Below are positions 26,019-35,539 of a stretch of 64,000 bases of DNA, piece by piece. The stretch comes from Acetobacter sp. 46_36. Lineage in GTDB: Bacteria > Pseudomonadota > Alphaproteobacteria > RF32 > CAG-239. The stretch covers positions 212,591 through 276,590 of the forward strand of contig MNTT01000013.1 in assembly GCA_001917135.1 (NCBI GenBank). Direction: 5' to 3'. How positions within the stretch are numbered: position 1 is the first letter of the stretch; each line of letters opens with the position of its first letter. The notes below the pieces were generated by a model. The model saw only the letters and a program-made list of their open reading frames with translations. It was not told the origin of the DNA and ran no database searches. The position numbers and the translations under genes are program-made.

Positions 26019-26741
26019 ATGCTTACAGGCGAAGAGAACAGGGGCGCACGGAAGGTGCGGAAAATGATGACAGGTACAGAGCAGGCGGCCGGTACGGTAC
26101 GAAAAATGATGGCAAGCGCGGTGCAGGCGGCCGGTATGGTACGAAACACGATAACAAGTATGGTGCAGGCGGCCGGCGCAGCGCGGAAAACGGGGATGAT
26201 TGTGCTGTTTGCGGCTGTGTTGTCGGCGGCGGGGTGTACCTATCCGTACGAGCGGACTTATCCGGTGCTGACGGAAGAAGAAGAACTTTCGGCGCTGCCG
26301 TGCCAGCGGGCGGACAGCGGCGGTTTTCTCGGTACGCGGCTGTGGTCGGACAAAGAAGCAACCGAAATTTGTACCCTGCGCGAACAGCCGGAAGTCGGGC
26401 TGAACGGGGTGAAAGTCTGTCCCAACAACCGCAAGTGTTCGGATGAAGCAATGCTGCCGTACCAGCCCTGCGCGCAGCCGATGCCGACCTATTACGGCGA
26501 CATTTCCGCCACGCAGAGCGCAGAAGGAATTCTGCTGATTCATCCGGTAACGCGGACGCAGATTTTGTGTTATGACCTGCCGGGCGAAAGCGCCGTGCAG
26601 TGCGCGGAGAATTTCCGGGCGACGGGGTATGTGCTGGTAACGGACATCCCGCAGGTTTCGGCGAATTACGATTTTCTGCGCAAAAATACCTACCCGACGC
26701 GGCGGTGGCGCGGCGGCGGCGAGGTGGTGCCGCGGTGGTAA
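26019..26741 (+). CDS. Putative lipoprotein with repeated N-terminal extension
   Basis: A hypothetical exported protein. A hydrophobic signal-like segment (MIVLFAAVLSAAGC) ends in a probable lipobox, and the mature part of about 165 residues begins CTYPYERTYPVL. It contains five further cysteines and no recognised domain. Before the signal sequence lie three imperfect 14-15-residue repeats (VRKMMTGTEQAAGT-type) encoded by a minisatellite, so translation may really begin at an internal ATG (26160 or 26196) rather than at 26019, which has only GAAAG upstream. 25802-26018 holds GC-rich low-complexity sequence, then an AT-rich leader. Confidence 0.6.
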   Translation: MLTGEENRGARKVRKMMTGTEQAAGTVRKMMASAVQAAGMVRNTITSMVQAAGAARKTGMIVLFAAVLSAAGCTYPYERTYPVLTEEEELSALPCQRADSGGFLGTRLWSDKEATEICTLREQPEVGLNGVKVCPNNRKCSDEAMLPYQPCAQPMPTYYGDISATQSAEGILLIHPVTRTQILCYDLPGESAVQCAENFRATGYVLVTDIPQVSANYDFLRKNTYPTRRWRGGGEVVPRW

Positions 26742-26882
26742 GGCGGCGCCGTGGCGGTAAGGTTTAACGATGGCAGGTGTGTTATGGCGCTGGTGATAAA
26801 ACGAAGTTGTGTTGCGGCGGTGAGACGGAGAACGGGCGATGATGAGCCGGAGTAAAGGCGGGATGGCAGCGAGGAACGGGAG

Positions 26883-28577
26883 ATGATTTGCAGCCTGAAG
26901 ACAGCGGCGTTTGACGGGATTGAGGCGAAGCGCGTGGAGGTGCAGGTCAGCCTCGGCGCGGGGATGCCCGGGTTTGTCATCGTCGGGCTGCCGGACAAGG
27001 CCATCAACGAAAGCAAAGAGCGCGTGCGTGCGGTTCTGACGGTGCTGGGGGCGGAGTTTCCGCGCGAGCATATTACGGTGAACCTCAAGCCGGTGGATTT
27101 ATTGAAAGAAGGCGCACATTTCGATTTGCCGATAGCGATGGGGCTGATGGGCGCGATGGGACTGGTTGACCCGGCGCGGCTCAAGGGCTATATCTTTATG
27201 GGGGCGCTGTCGCTGGACGGCAGCATTGAGCGTGTCAACGGGGTTTTGCCGGCGGCGGTGCGGGCGATTGCCGACAAATGCGGGCTGGTCTGCCCGGCGG
27301 CCAACGCGTCGGAAGCGGCGTGGAGCCGGTGTGCGCCGGTGCTGGCGGCAGGACATATTCTGGAGCTGATGAATTATTTTAACGGCAAGGCGGACGGCGG
27401 CGTGTTGCAGCGGCGGCGCGGCGGGACAGAGGAGAGAAAAACCGGACGTGAGGGAGCGGCGGAGAATGACGGCCGCGCGAGAGTGTCGGAGAACGGCGCA
27501 CGGGGGCCGGAGCAGGCGGAGAACGGCGCACGGAACCGGGCGGCGGCCGGCCGGGAGACTGGCACGGGCGCGGCGGTTTACAATATTGACTATGCCGACG
27601 TCAAGGGGCAGGAGAGCGCGAAACGGGCGATGCTTATCGCTGCGGCGGGCGGACACAACCTTCTGATGTCGGGGCCGCCGGGTTCGGGAAAGACAATGCT
27701 GGCGGAACGGCTGGTTACCATCCTGCCGCCGCTGACGCTGCGTCAGGCGCTGGAAAATGCGATGATTCAGTCGGTCGCGGGCGTGTTGGACGAAGAACTG
27801 GCGGCGCGGGGCGAACTGGATTTGAGACGGCCGTTCCGTGCGCCGCACCACAGCGCTTCCATGGCGTCTCTTGTCGGCGGCGGGAGAAAGGGAATTCCGG
27901 GCGAGATTACGCTGGCGCACAACGGCGTGCTGTTTCTGGACGAACTGCCGGAGTTTTCGCGGTCCGCGCTTGACGCGCTGCGGCAGCCGCTGGAAAACAA
28001 GCGGGCGGTGATTTCGCGCGTGATGGCGCATACGGTGTATCCGGCGGATTTTCAGCTGGTGGCGGCGATGAACCCGTGCCGCTGCGGCTTTTTCGGCGTG
28101 GAAGGGCGGATGTGCGCGAAGGCTCCGCAATGCGCGGAGGATTATCTGGCGAAGCTGTCGGGGCCGTTTCTGGACCGGTTTGATTTGCAGATTGAAGTGC
28201 CGGCGGTCAGCCCGTATGACCTGACCTCGGGCAAGACCGGAACCGGGTCGGCGGAAATGCGGGCGCAGGTTCTGGCGGCAAGGGAGATTGCGGCGGCGCG
28301 GTTTGCGGCATTCGGGGCGTCGGGCCTGACCTGCAATGCCGAGCTTAAAGGCGATATGCTGGAAAAAGCGCTGGACATGGGGCCGGGACTGCGGCGGTTT
28401 GCGGCGGAATCGGCGGAAAAGTGCGGGTTGACGGCGCGAAGCCTGAACCGTATTTTGCGGTTAGCAAGAACGATTGCAGACTTGCAAAATGAAAAAAAGG
28501 TGTCTAAAATGCACCTGATTGAAGCCTTGTCTTATCGCAGGGGGCCGTTGACGCGGCGGCCTGCGGGGAAGAAGTAA
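26883..28577 (+). CDS. yifB: YifB/ComM-family Mg-chelatase-like AAA+ ATPase
   Basis: A 564-residue AAA+ protein of the YifB/ComM family; in naturally competent bacteria ComM promotes branch migration of incoming DNA. It has an N-terminal ChlI-like domain (LGAGMPGFVIVGLPDKAINESKERV), a P-loop SGPPGSGKTMLAERL, a Walker B-like NGVLFLDELPEFSR, the Cys-containing AMNPCRCGFFG motif, and a C-terminal helical domain (TARSLNRILRLARTIADLQ). A charged linker of about 50 residues between domains (ERKTGREGAAENDGRARV…) is longer than usual and encoded by repeat-like DNA. The start at 26883 follows CGGGAG. Confidence 0.93.
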   Translation: MICSLKTAAFDGIEAKRVEVQVSLGAGMPGFVIVGLPDKAINESKERVRAVLTVLGAEFPREHITVNLKPVDLLKEGAHFDLPIAMGLMGAMGLVDPARLKGYIFMGALSLDGSIERVNGVLPAAVRAIADKCGLVCPAANASEAAWSRCAPVLAAGHILELMNYFNGKADGGVLQRRRGGTEERKTGREGAAENDGRARVSENGARGPEQAENGARNRAAAGRETGTGAAVYNIDYADVKGQESAKRAMLIAAAGGHNLLMSGPPGSGKTMLAERLVTILPPLTLRQALENAMIQSVAGVLDEELAARGELDLRRPFRAPHHSASMASLVGGGRKGIPGEITLAHNGVLFLDELPEFSRSALDALRQPLENKRAVISRVMAHTVYPADFQLVAAMNPCRCGFFGVEGRMCAKAPQCAEDYLAKLSGPFLDRFDLQIEVPAVSPYDLTSGKTGTGSAEMRAQVLAAREIAAARFAAFGASGLTCNAELKGDMLEKALDMGPGLRRFAAESAEKCGLTARSLNRILRLARTIADLQNEKKVSKMHLIEALSYRRGPLTRRPAGKK

Positions 28578-28597
28578 AGAAGGGCGAAAGCGCACGA

Positions 28598-28880
28598 ACC
28601 GAGGCGGCGGGTTGCCGTACGGGGAGGCAAGAACCAAACCGGGGCGACTGGTGTGCCGTACGGGGAGGCAAGAACCAAACCGAGGCGACTGGTGTGCCGT
28701 ACGGGGAGGCAAGAACCAAACCGAGGCGGCGGGTATGTCGTACGGGGAGGCAAGAACCGAACCGAGGCGGCGGGTATGCCGCGCGGGGAGGCAAGAACCG
28801 AACCGAGGCGGCGGGTATGCCGCGCGGGGAGGCAAGAACCAAACCGAGGCGGCGGGTATGCCGCGCGGGGAGGCAATAAA
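28598..28880 (+). repeat. Seven 41-bp tandem repeats
   Basis: Seven copies of ACCGAGGCGGCGGGTATGCC followed by GCGCGGGGAGGCAAGAACCGA with few substitutions. Because 41 is not a multiple of three and the unit has no stop, all three forward frames and the reverse frames stay open, producing several spurious overlapping ORFs. The tract ends 24 bp before the next gene start, so it may be part of that gene's leader. Confidence 0.92.
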
Positions 28881-28903
28881 ACCTTAACAGGAGATAAAAT
28901 AAA

Positions 28904-31315
28904 ATGTCAGCAACAAATGTTTTAAACAAGTTATTCTGCGGGGTGCTGGCGCTGGGGCTCGCGTTCGGAGCCACGGCTGCGGCGGCCGCGGGGCCGGATT
29001 CTTATTGTCCGGACTGTCCGCCGGAAGTGGACGGCAGCATTTTTCCGGGCGGGTCGTGCCCGAACTGCGACCGGCCGAAATCCAACAAAGCTGTGCGAAT
29101 CGTGGACGGGACGCAGGTTAAAAACTGCCCCAGTTGCCCGATGCCGGCGTTCAAAACCCGGAACTATCCTCTGGCGCAGCCGCGCTACAAGAGCAACGCC
29201 GTCAACCGCAACTGCTGCGATTTGGCGCCGTTTGCGCTGACGCACGTCGATTTCCGGCTGCAAAACCAGGAAGGGTTCAGCCCGTATGCCAACCATGTCG
29301 GCAACTACCGTTTCCGGATTTTCGGATGCCGCCGTTTTACGAAAAAGGCGATGCTGAACCACGGGCGGGTAATTCAGAAAGACATGGCGTTTAACGACGT
29401 CTTTAAAAAATCTGCTGACAAATGTTACAAAATTATGGATATTCCGGACGTCTGCCTTGCCGACCCGTCGGTCAAGCTGCCGGAATATGCGCTGACGGCG
29501 GAAATCACCAACTTCTTTATGAACGTCTGCGACCAGTATGACTGGGACAAGGCGCGCAAGGACAACCGCCGCAACGGCACGGCCGAGATGACGGTTACAT
29601 GGCGGCTGATGAATTTGAGCCAGACGAAAGTTTTATGGAAAGGCGTTACTTCCGGTTATGCCGAAGTTGAAAACGGCGTTTACGAAGCTGAGGTCAAACT
29701 GGCGGAACTGGCGTTTGCCGACGCGGCGGCGCGGCTGTCTTCGCTGCCGGGGTTTGAGTACCAGCTGGCACAGCGCGTCAGCCCCGAAGAGCAGGCGGCG
29801 GAACGTGCGGCTCTGGTCGCTTTTGACGCCAAGTTCAATCCGGGAAAATGCGGCTTTGCCAAGGAAGTCGCCTATACGAGAAGCTGCGCCTATGCGCCGC
29901 AGCCGCAATGCCCGGCGATAGCACGTCCGGCGTGCCCGTGTGCTGCGATTCAGACCTGCACCTGCAACCAGCCGGTATGCAGCTGTCCGCAGCCGGCGTG
30001 TCCGTGCGCGGTGACGATGGGTAAACCGAAAGTGGAGGAATTTGTCGATGTTAAGACAAAAACCAAGACCGTAGAGGAAAAAATCATCACCACGACGCGG
30101 GTAGAAACGCCGCAGCCGGTGTGCCGCCAGGTTTGTCGCCCGGTATGCCCGCAGAAAAAGGTAACGACAACGGTTACGACGGTTGAAACAGTTGAAAGCT
30201 GTCCAATGAAGTGCTCACAGCAGTGCGAGCAGCCGAAGTGCCGCAAAGTCTGTACCGAAACCTGCGTTGTCGGCAAACCGGACGTCAGGGGAGGGCGCGA
30301 GTGCAAGACCGAATGTGTCGAGGACTGCGGGGAGCCGAAACCGGCTCCGGCGCCCGAACCCGTGATTGAACCGAAAGTCGAGGAAATAGACTATATCCCG
30401 GCGGTTGAGGAAAAAGGCGGCGTGGAAGTCGAAAACAAGGCGATTGCGCCGCAGATTGAAGAAACCGGAGGCGTTAAGGACAGTTTCCGCAAATACGAAA
30501 ACTGCATTGACGAAGACGGCAACGTCATTTCCGACGGCAGCTGCACGATTGTTGATGACAACTGGGTCGACCTTGACGGCTATGCTGTTGATGCCAAGCT
30601 CTGCATTGTTGACAGGCCGCCGTACACAGAACTGAGCCCGGAGAATATGCTCAAAATCCGCGGGTCGGTGGTTGAGATTACCAATGCCAAAGGCAAGAAA
30701 GGCATGGGGCTGGTTATTTCCGACTCGTTCGTGCTGACGTCGGCTGGGCTGGTCAACAAGCTGCAGAATACCTATGACGTCAAGACCATCAACGGCGATG
30801 TGCTCAAGGCCAAGGCGGTACGCGTTAACCCGAGCAAGAACACGGCGCTGATGCACCTTGAAAAGCCGGTTACCTATACGCCGATTGCCCTTAACCTTGA
30901 TTTGCCGCCGATTGACCAGGAAGGCTACATCTCGCTGGGGCTGCTGGACAAGGACGGCGAAGCGGCGAAGAACTATATGGACGACAGCGGCAAAATTTAC
31001 GGCTACCGCTATTCCGATACGCTCGGCACCGAAATTATCGTTGATACGCTGGTGCAGAAAGTGGCGGTCGGCAGCGTTCTGATTGACAAGCTTGGCACCG
31101 TCAACGGTATTTCCAATTCGGCAAAACAGACCGAAGAGGGCATGGACCTGTTCATTCCGACCGAAACAGCGCTGAGAAGCGTCGGGCTGTCTATCTGCGA
31201 AAAGCTCTACGACAAGAAGAGTCCGTGGGAGAAGACCGTTTACAAGCCGGTTACCGAGAAGGTAAAACAGGAAACCAAGGCGCCGGAAGCGATGCCGGAA
31301 GCCAAGCGCAAATAA
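28904..31315 (+). CDS. Exported Cys-rich protein with degenerate trypsin-like domain
   Basis: An 803-residue protein with a signal peptide (…LFCGVLALGLAFGATAAAAA). The N-terminal ~330 residues include CPDCPP and CPNC pairs and a globular segment (PEYALTAEITNFFMN … MTVTWRLMN) like periplasmic lipoprotein folds. A Cys/Pro-rich central stretch has many CxC and CPQP pairs. A C-terminal ~190-residue trypsin-like domain (about 580-770: GMGLVISDSFVLTSAGLV) follows. Trypsin-family proteases have VLTAAHC there; here the His is absent and no GDSGG-like Ser motif appears, so it should be inactive. The start follows CAGGAGATAAAATAAA. Monocistronic with a strong terminator. The role is unknown. Confidence 0.75.
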   Translation: MSATNVLNKLFCGVLALGLAFGATAAAAAGPDSYCPDCPPEVDGSIFPGGSCPNCDRPKSNKAVRIVDGTQVKNCPSCPMPAFKTRNYPLAQPRYKSNAVNRNCCDLAPFALTHVDFRLQNQEGFSPYANHVGNYRFRIFGCRRFTKKAMLNHGRVIQKDMAFNDVFKKSADKCYKIMDIPDVCLADPSVKLPEYALTAEITNFFMNVCDQYDWDKARKDNRRNGTAEMTVTWRLMNLSQTKVLWKGVTSGYAEVENGVYEAEVKLAELAFADAAARLSSLPGFEYQLAQRVSPEEQAAERAALVAFDAKFNPGKCGFAKEVAYTRSCAYAPQPQCPAIARPACPCAAIQTCTCNQPVCSCPQPACPCAVTMGKPKVEEFVDVKTKTKTVEEKIITTTRVETPQPVCRQVCRPVCPQKKVTTTVTTVETVESCPMKCSQQCEQPKCRKVCTETCVVGKPDVRGGRECKTECVEDCGEPKPAPAPEPVIEPKVEEIDYIPAVEEKGGVEVENKAIAPQIEETGGVKDSFRKYENCIDEDGNVISDGSCTIVDDNWVDLDGYAVDAKLCIVDRPPYTELSPENMLKIRGSVVEITNAKGKKGMGLVISDSFVLTSAGLVNKLQNTYDVKTINGDVLKAKAVRVNPSKNTALMHLEKPVTYTPIALNLDLPPIDQEGYISLGLLDKDGEAAKNYMDDSGKIYGYRYSDTLGTEIIVDTLVQKVAVGSVLIDKLGTVNGISNSAKQTEEGMDLFIPTETALRSVGLSICEKLYDKKSPWEKTVYKPVTEKVKQETKAPEAMPEAKRK

Positions 31316-31350
31316 GCGTAAGCGGCCGGGAGAACCGGCGGGTTGCTGAC

Positions 31351-31380
31351 AGGGGTGCGGAAAACCGCGCCCCTTTTTTT
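31351..31380 (+). terminator. Intrinsic terminator of the Cys-rich protein gene
   Basis: AGGGGTGCGG and CCGCGCCCCT flank an AAAA loop and are followed by seven T. Confidence 0.92.
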
Positions 31381-31628
31381 GTTATGCGTATGGGGGAGAG
31401 AGGGGCGGGACAGCGCATGGAAAAGAGCTTTTCTGTCGGGGGAGAGACGGCGCGGGACGGCGTGTCGCATATAGAGAGAAGAGTATGGCGGAGGGGAGGC
31501 TGGAGCGTAGAGACGGGCGGGACGGCGTGCCGCATGAAACGGGGCTGGCGTGAGAAACAACGGCGCATGGACGGCGTGCTGCGGGCTGTAAGCTGTAGGT
31601 TGTAGGTGTAAGCTACAGGCAAAAAGGA

Positions 31629-31682
31629 AGGCCTGAATATTCGGGAGGGAGGTATGTGAACTTCAGGCCTGTCGTTTTTTTT
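31629..31682. terminator. Bidirectional hairpin terminator before the pilin gene
   Basis: AGGCCTGAA at 31629-31637 pairs with TTCAGGCCT at 31662-31670 over a 24-nt loop. Eight T follow on the plus strand and CTTCCTTTTT on the minus strand. It would stop the pilin-like transcript. Between this and 31381 the DNA is low-complexity with no gene. Confidence 0.7.
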
Positions 31683-31706
31683 GTAATCTGCCGGGCGGCG
31701 GGGCTG

Positions 31707-32342
31707 TTACAGATATTTCAGCCCTATGGTGCAACCGACCGGGCTGCAGGTGCAGGCGGCGTATGCCTGTTCCAGCGTCAGCGGGATTGCCATGTCGTGG
31801 GTGCCGATAGTATATATGCCGTTGGCTTCATTGCGGTCGGCGGACGAATGGACGTCTTTCATCTGCGGTTCGGCAATGTCTTCTTCCAGCGTGCCGATGT
31901 AGAGGCTTGTAAAGCCCGATGACGGGTCTTTGCCCCAATCCATCGTTACCATTTCGATACAGACGTTTTTGGAGATGTTGTTGACATAGAGTTCAAAGGC
32001 CATTTGTTTGTTATTGGAGGCCTCGCTGGGGAAGATGGTTACTTTTCCGTTCCAGGCGTGCAGGATGTCATTGCTGGCGCGGGAGTGGTCGTACATATCA
32101 GCGGGCACGGCGCCGATATTTATAAGCAAATTGTTGTTTATGTCGCTGAAGTCATGCTGGCCGATAAATGAATTGCGGATATTGGTAATCAGCATGGTCA
32201 GCTGCTCAATCAAATGGTTGGTTTTGTATTTGCCCATTGCCTTGGAATAGCCGGCTATGCCGCCGACGGAAAGGACGCCGACGATTGCCAGTACACCCAG
32301 CATCTCTATCATTGAACGGCCTTTTTCGCAGCTGTTTGTCAT
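31707..32342 (-). CDS. Type IV pilin/pseudopilin-like protein
   Basis: A 211-residue protein with a class III prepilin signal: a short leader MTNSCEKG, then RSMIEMLGVLAIVGVLSVGG. Cleavage after Gly8 would put Glu at +5, as prepilin peptidase substrates and filament assembly require. The head domain of about 170 residues has a C-terminal Cys cluster (AACTCSPVGC) that may form a disulfide-bonded loop. The start has an excellent AGGGAGGT site. No assembly genes are nearby, so it could be a minor pilin, a pseudopilin, or the product of a dispersed pilin gene family; host adhesion is a guess. Confidence 0.85.
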   Translation of the reverse strand: MTNSCEKGRSMIEMLGVLAIVGVLSVGGIAGYSKAMGKYKTNHLIEQLTMLITNIRNSFIGQHDFSDINNNLLINIGAVPADMYDHSRASNDILHAWNGKVTIFPSEASNNKQMAFELYVNNISKNVCIEMVTMDWGKDPSSGFTSLYIGTLEEDIAEPQMKDVHSSADRNEANGIYTIGTHDMAIPLTLEQAYAACTCSPVGCTIGLKYL

Positions 32343-32395
32343 AGTACCTCCCTGTCAGCCTGAATTTTAACGCGCCGATTATACAAATGCGACCC

Positions 32396-33646
32396 TTAAA
32401 AATGGCTTAACTTTCGGCTTATTATAGCATAAATTTTGCGGGTTGTAAAGCCTGCCGTTAGTGCTATGACTATAGATATAGCAATATAGAGCCAGGCCGA
32501 GGCTTCTCCGCTTTCCGGGAAAGGATAGTACCATATGTCGCTTTTGATGCGGGCGAGGGCGGCGGCGGTGTCGGCACGGGAAGCGAGAGGCGTTGCGGCG
32601 GCGGAAGGGAATTGTGCAGCGGGGGCGGAAATGAACGGCAGAAACAGGGCTTTGGCAAGCATAAAGCCGGCAAAGTGGTGCATCATGATGTCAAAGGTAT
32701 GGTTCGCAATATATTGCAACGGGCGGCTTCGGACGAGCAACGGCGACAGAACCCGGGCAACGCGCAGCCAGAACAGAACGGCGAGGAGGCTTATGGCATA
32801 TATGGCGGGCGCCGGGGCGTCGACGGTGTCCAGCCACGAAGGGATATGGTTATAGCCGGGGAATTTTTGGGTCAGGCAGGTCAGGGCGGCGAGAACGATA
32901 AACAGGTAAAGCGGCGTGGCGACAGTATCGTATTTGGCGAGGACGTGCCGGTAAAGAAAGCCGAATGCAAAAGCGGGCATGAAGTAGAGCGTGCGCAGAG
33001 CGGTCAGCGCCAGGGTGCGGGCGCCGTGGTTTTCGGGGGCGTACGCCAGGGCAAAGCAGCCGAGCGCCAGCGACAGGACGAAAAATATAACGGCGGGCAG
33101 GAAAAAACTGCCGGGCTGCGGCCGGGCAGACGGGGTTAAGGCGGTGCGGCGGGCGGCAGACGGAGCGAACGGGCGCAGCAGCAAAAAGCCGACGGCCTGT
33201 ACCAGAAACAGCGGCACCAGAAACCATGACGCCATGTTGTAAATGAACTGGTGCCCGTCGACAAGCGGGGCATAGAGCAGGTTATACAGGTTAAATTCCC
33301 CGCCGAGCGCAAAGCCCTGATGCCGGTTCAGATACCAGCACAGGGCGCCGTAAGCCGCGTTCCAAAGGTAAAGCGGCACGAGCAGGCGCAGGGTCTTGCG
33401 GGCGAAAAATTCCTTATAGCCGCGCGTAAGGTTGAGGAAATAGCCCGAGACGAACATAAACAGCGCGATATGGTAGTTCTGGTAACGGAGCAGCCCGTTG
33501 AAGTCGAGGTAATCGGACGAGCCGACATGCCCGTCGACAATCATGATGATGGCGAGGACGTAGAGCATTTTGAACGTCGGGTCGGCGGCGGACGGCGCCG
33601 CGGGGGGAACGGGGGCAGATTGCGGGGAGGCTGGGCGTTTTGTCAT
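32396..33646 (-). CDS. Acyltransferase 3 family integral membrane protein
   Basis: A 416-residue polytopic protein, about ten predicted helices, of the acyltransferase 3/OafA-like superfamily. These enzymes transfer acetyl or other acyl groups to surface polysaccharides or peptidoglycan. The N-terminal helix contains the family's His (ALYVLAIIMIVDGHVGSS-like segment, VDGH), followed by ALFMFVSGYFLN and a conserved basic segment FFARKTLRLLVPLYLWN. There is a cytoplasmic N-terminus rich in Pro/Ala. The start follows AAAGG. The substrate cannot be read from the sequence; an O-antigen or other exported glycan is likely. Confidence 0.87.
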   Translation of the reverse strand: MTKRPASPQSAPVPPAAPSAADPTFKMLYVLAIIMIVDGHVGSSDYLDFNGLLRYQNYHIALFMFVSGYFLNLTRGYKEFFARKTLRLLVPLYLWNAAYGALCWYLNRHQGFALGGEFNLYNLLYAPLVDGHQFIYNMASWFLVPLFLVQAVGFLLLRPFAPSAARRTALTPSARPQPGSFFLPAVIFFVLSLALGCFALAYAPENHGARTLALTALRTLYFMPAFAFGFLYRHVLAKYDTVATPLYLFIVLAALTCLTQKFPGYNHIPSWLDTVDAPAPAIYAISLLAVLFWLRVARVLSPLLVRSRPLQYIANHTFDIMMHHFAGFMLAKALFLPFISAPAAQFPSAAATPLASRADTAAALARIKSDIWYYPFPESGEASAWLYIAISIVIALTAGFTTRKIYAIISRKLSHF

Positions 33647-33717
33647 CGGTTAACCTTTTGTAAATAATTTTACCTTATAATCAATACCTAAATGAATGTT
33701 AGCAGGGCAAAATTTAA

Positions 33718-33862
33718 GGTCTGGTTAACGAGCCGGGTAAATGCCGCAGGGCGGAGGTTAAAGGCCGGCTGACGGGCCGGGGTAAATGCCGCAGGGCGGA
33801 GGTTAAAGGCCGGCTGACGAACCGGGGTAAATGCCGCAGGGCGGAGGTCAAAGGCCGGCTGA
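33718..33862 (+). repeat. Three 45-bp tandem repeats
   Basis: About three copies of a 45-bp unit containing GGTAAATGCCGCAGGGCGGA and AGGCCGGCTGAC. They lie in the 318-bp spacer between the divergent acyltransferase and M23 genes. 33880-33960 is AT-rich and probably holds the M23 promoter, not clearly resolved. Confidence 0.88.
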
Positions 33863-33964
33863 CATTCGCAGACGGTTTTATTTGGTGTGTATAAAAAATA
33901 AAAAGGGCTTTTCAGTTTCGCCCTCATCTTTTAAGGTCGCATACAGTATTTAATTACGGGGGAC

Positions 33965-35539
33965 ATGATGGCTTCTTACAATATTATGAGTTCGGGCAGA
34001 CGCGGATGGAGTACGCAGAGCTGGCTTTTGTTTATTTACAGCGCGGTGGTAACCTTTGCGCTGGTGCTGGTGGTCAGCCGGAATTTTGAAACGCCGGAGC
34101 AGATTGTCGCCGAGGAGCGGCTGGCGGCGGAAGGAAAACGCGAAAACGCCGAGCAGCAGGCTGTCGCAAAAATGGCAGTGCCGGAGGTTTATGAAGGAGA
34201 AAGCGATGGTTTGGCGGTGCCGGGAGCGTCCGGGACGGCGGCCGGCGCCGATATGGCAGGCATTGATGCCGGCGAGGGCGAGTCTTTTGACAATCCGGCG
34301 GTGGAATGGACGGTCGAGGGCGAAGAAACCCAGCCCGAAGTCAAGCAGGACGTTTTGACCGTGGAAAAGGGTGACCACTTCATCGGGCTTCTGCAAAAGC
34401 TCGGCATGGAGTATCAGGAAGCGAATCAGGCGGCGGAGAGCCTTAAGGAAGCCGGGTATGACGTGCGCAACCTGCGCGCGGGGCAGAAAATCGACATCGT
34501 CAAAACGGTGGACGTGCCGTTCGGCGAGCTGTTGAGCGTGGACAAGATTGTGATTGAGCCGACGGCGGGAACCAAATATGTGGTTACGCGCAACGAAGAC
34601 GAAAAGTACGTTGCGGAGATGGAACAGCTGGAATTAAAGACCGAGAACCAGACGGCGCAGGGCAGCATTACCTCGTCTTTGGCGGCGGCGATGCAGAATG
34701 CGGGCGTGCCGTCCAGCATTATCGGCAACTTTATCAATATTTTCGCCTATACGGTCGATTTCCGTTCGGACATCAAGAGCGGCGATACGTTCAAGGTTCT
34801 GTTTGACCGCAAGGTGGCGCCGGACGGCAAGGTCGTCAAAAACGGCGACATTCTGTATGCGGAGCTGAATCTGGGGAGGGACAAGATTGCGCTGTACCGC
34901 TACGAAGATCTGAATGGCGGCGTGGACTACTACAATTCCAAGGGGATTGTGCTGAAAAGGGCTCTTGACCGCAAGCCGATGGAATTCCGGTCGGCGCGGA
35001 TTTCGTCGCGTTTCGGCTGGCGGCGGCACCCGATTTTGAAGCGGCGCATCCTGCACAGCGGCGTGGACTACGCGGCGCCGAAAGGCACGAGGATTTACGC
35101 GAGCGCGGACGGCGTGGTTAAACGCGCGCAATGGGCCGGCGGTTACGGACGCTATGTGGTTATCCGCCACAATTCGGAGTTTTCGACCGGATACGCGCAT
35201 ATGAACGGTTTTGCCAAAGGCATCCGTCCGGGCGTCAGAGTCAAGCAGGGGCAGGTTATCGGCTATGTCGGCTCGACCGGACGTTCGACCGGGCCGCACC
35301 TGCACTTTGAGGTAATTAAAAACGGCAAGAAGGTTGACCCGCTGAAAGTCAAGGCGGCGACCGGAACCAATCTGGCAGGCAAGGATTTGCAGCGTTTTAA
35401 GGCCGAGGTGGCGAAGATTGCGGCGCTGGCCGAGGGACAGACGGCTTACGCGGCGGCAGATACCGCGGCGGCCGAGAGCTTGGGCGCGGGAACCGGCGGC
35501 GCGGGCAATCCGGGAGCTGCGGCGAGCGCGCAGAATTAA
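33965..35539 (+). CDS. M23-family metallopeptidase, membrane-anchored
   Basis: A 524-residue cell-wall endopeptidase or amidase activator of the M23 type. One N-terminal membrane anchor (SWLLFIYSAVVTFALVLVVS) is followed by an acidic linker, then an OapA/LysM-like domain (VLTVEKGDHFIGLLQKLGM … LRAGQKIDIV, about residues 135-180). A further beta-domain precedes the catalytic M23 domain (about 340-460), which has RFGWRRHPILKRRILHSGVDYAAPKG and the HLHFE motif; the zinc ligands H…D and H.H are present. It probably cleaves peptidoglycan cross-bridges during growth. The C-terminus is Ala/Gly-rich. The second ATG (33968) is an alternative start. Confidence 0.92.
   Translation: MMASYNIMSSGRRGWSTQSWLLFIYSAVVTFALVLVVSRNFETPEQIVAEERLAAEGKRENAEQQAVAKMAVPEVYEGESDGLAVPGASGTAAGADMAGIDAGEGESFDNPAVEWTVEGEETQPEVKQDVLTVEKGDHFIGLLQKLGMEYQEANQAAESLKEAGYDVRNLRAGQKIDIVKTVDVPFGELLSVDKIVIEPTAGTKYVVTRNEDEKYVAEMEQLELKTENQTAQGSITSSLAAAMQNAGVPSSIIGNFINIFAYTVDFRSDIKSGDTFKVLFDRKVAPDGKVVKNGDILYAELNLGRDKIALYRYEDLNGGVDYYNSKGIVLKRALDRKPMEFRSARISSRFGWRRHPILKRRILHSGVDYAAPKGTRIYASADGVVKRAQWAGGYGRYVVIRHNSEFSTGYAHMNGFAKGIRPGVRVKQGQVIGYVGSTGRSTGPHLHFEVIKNGKKVDPLKVKAATGTNLAGKDLQRFKAEVAKIAALAEGQTAYAAADTAAAESLGAGTGGAGNPGAAASAQN

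Noticed and set aside
28598..28880. Repeat-encoded proteins of 60-156 codons on both strands
   Set aside because: All frames are open because of the 41-bp stop-free unit; no ribosome site or non-repeat content.
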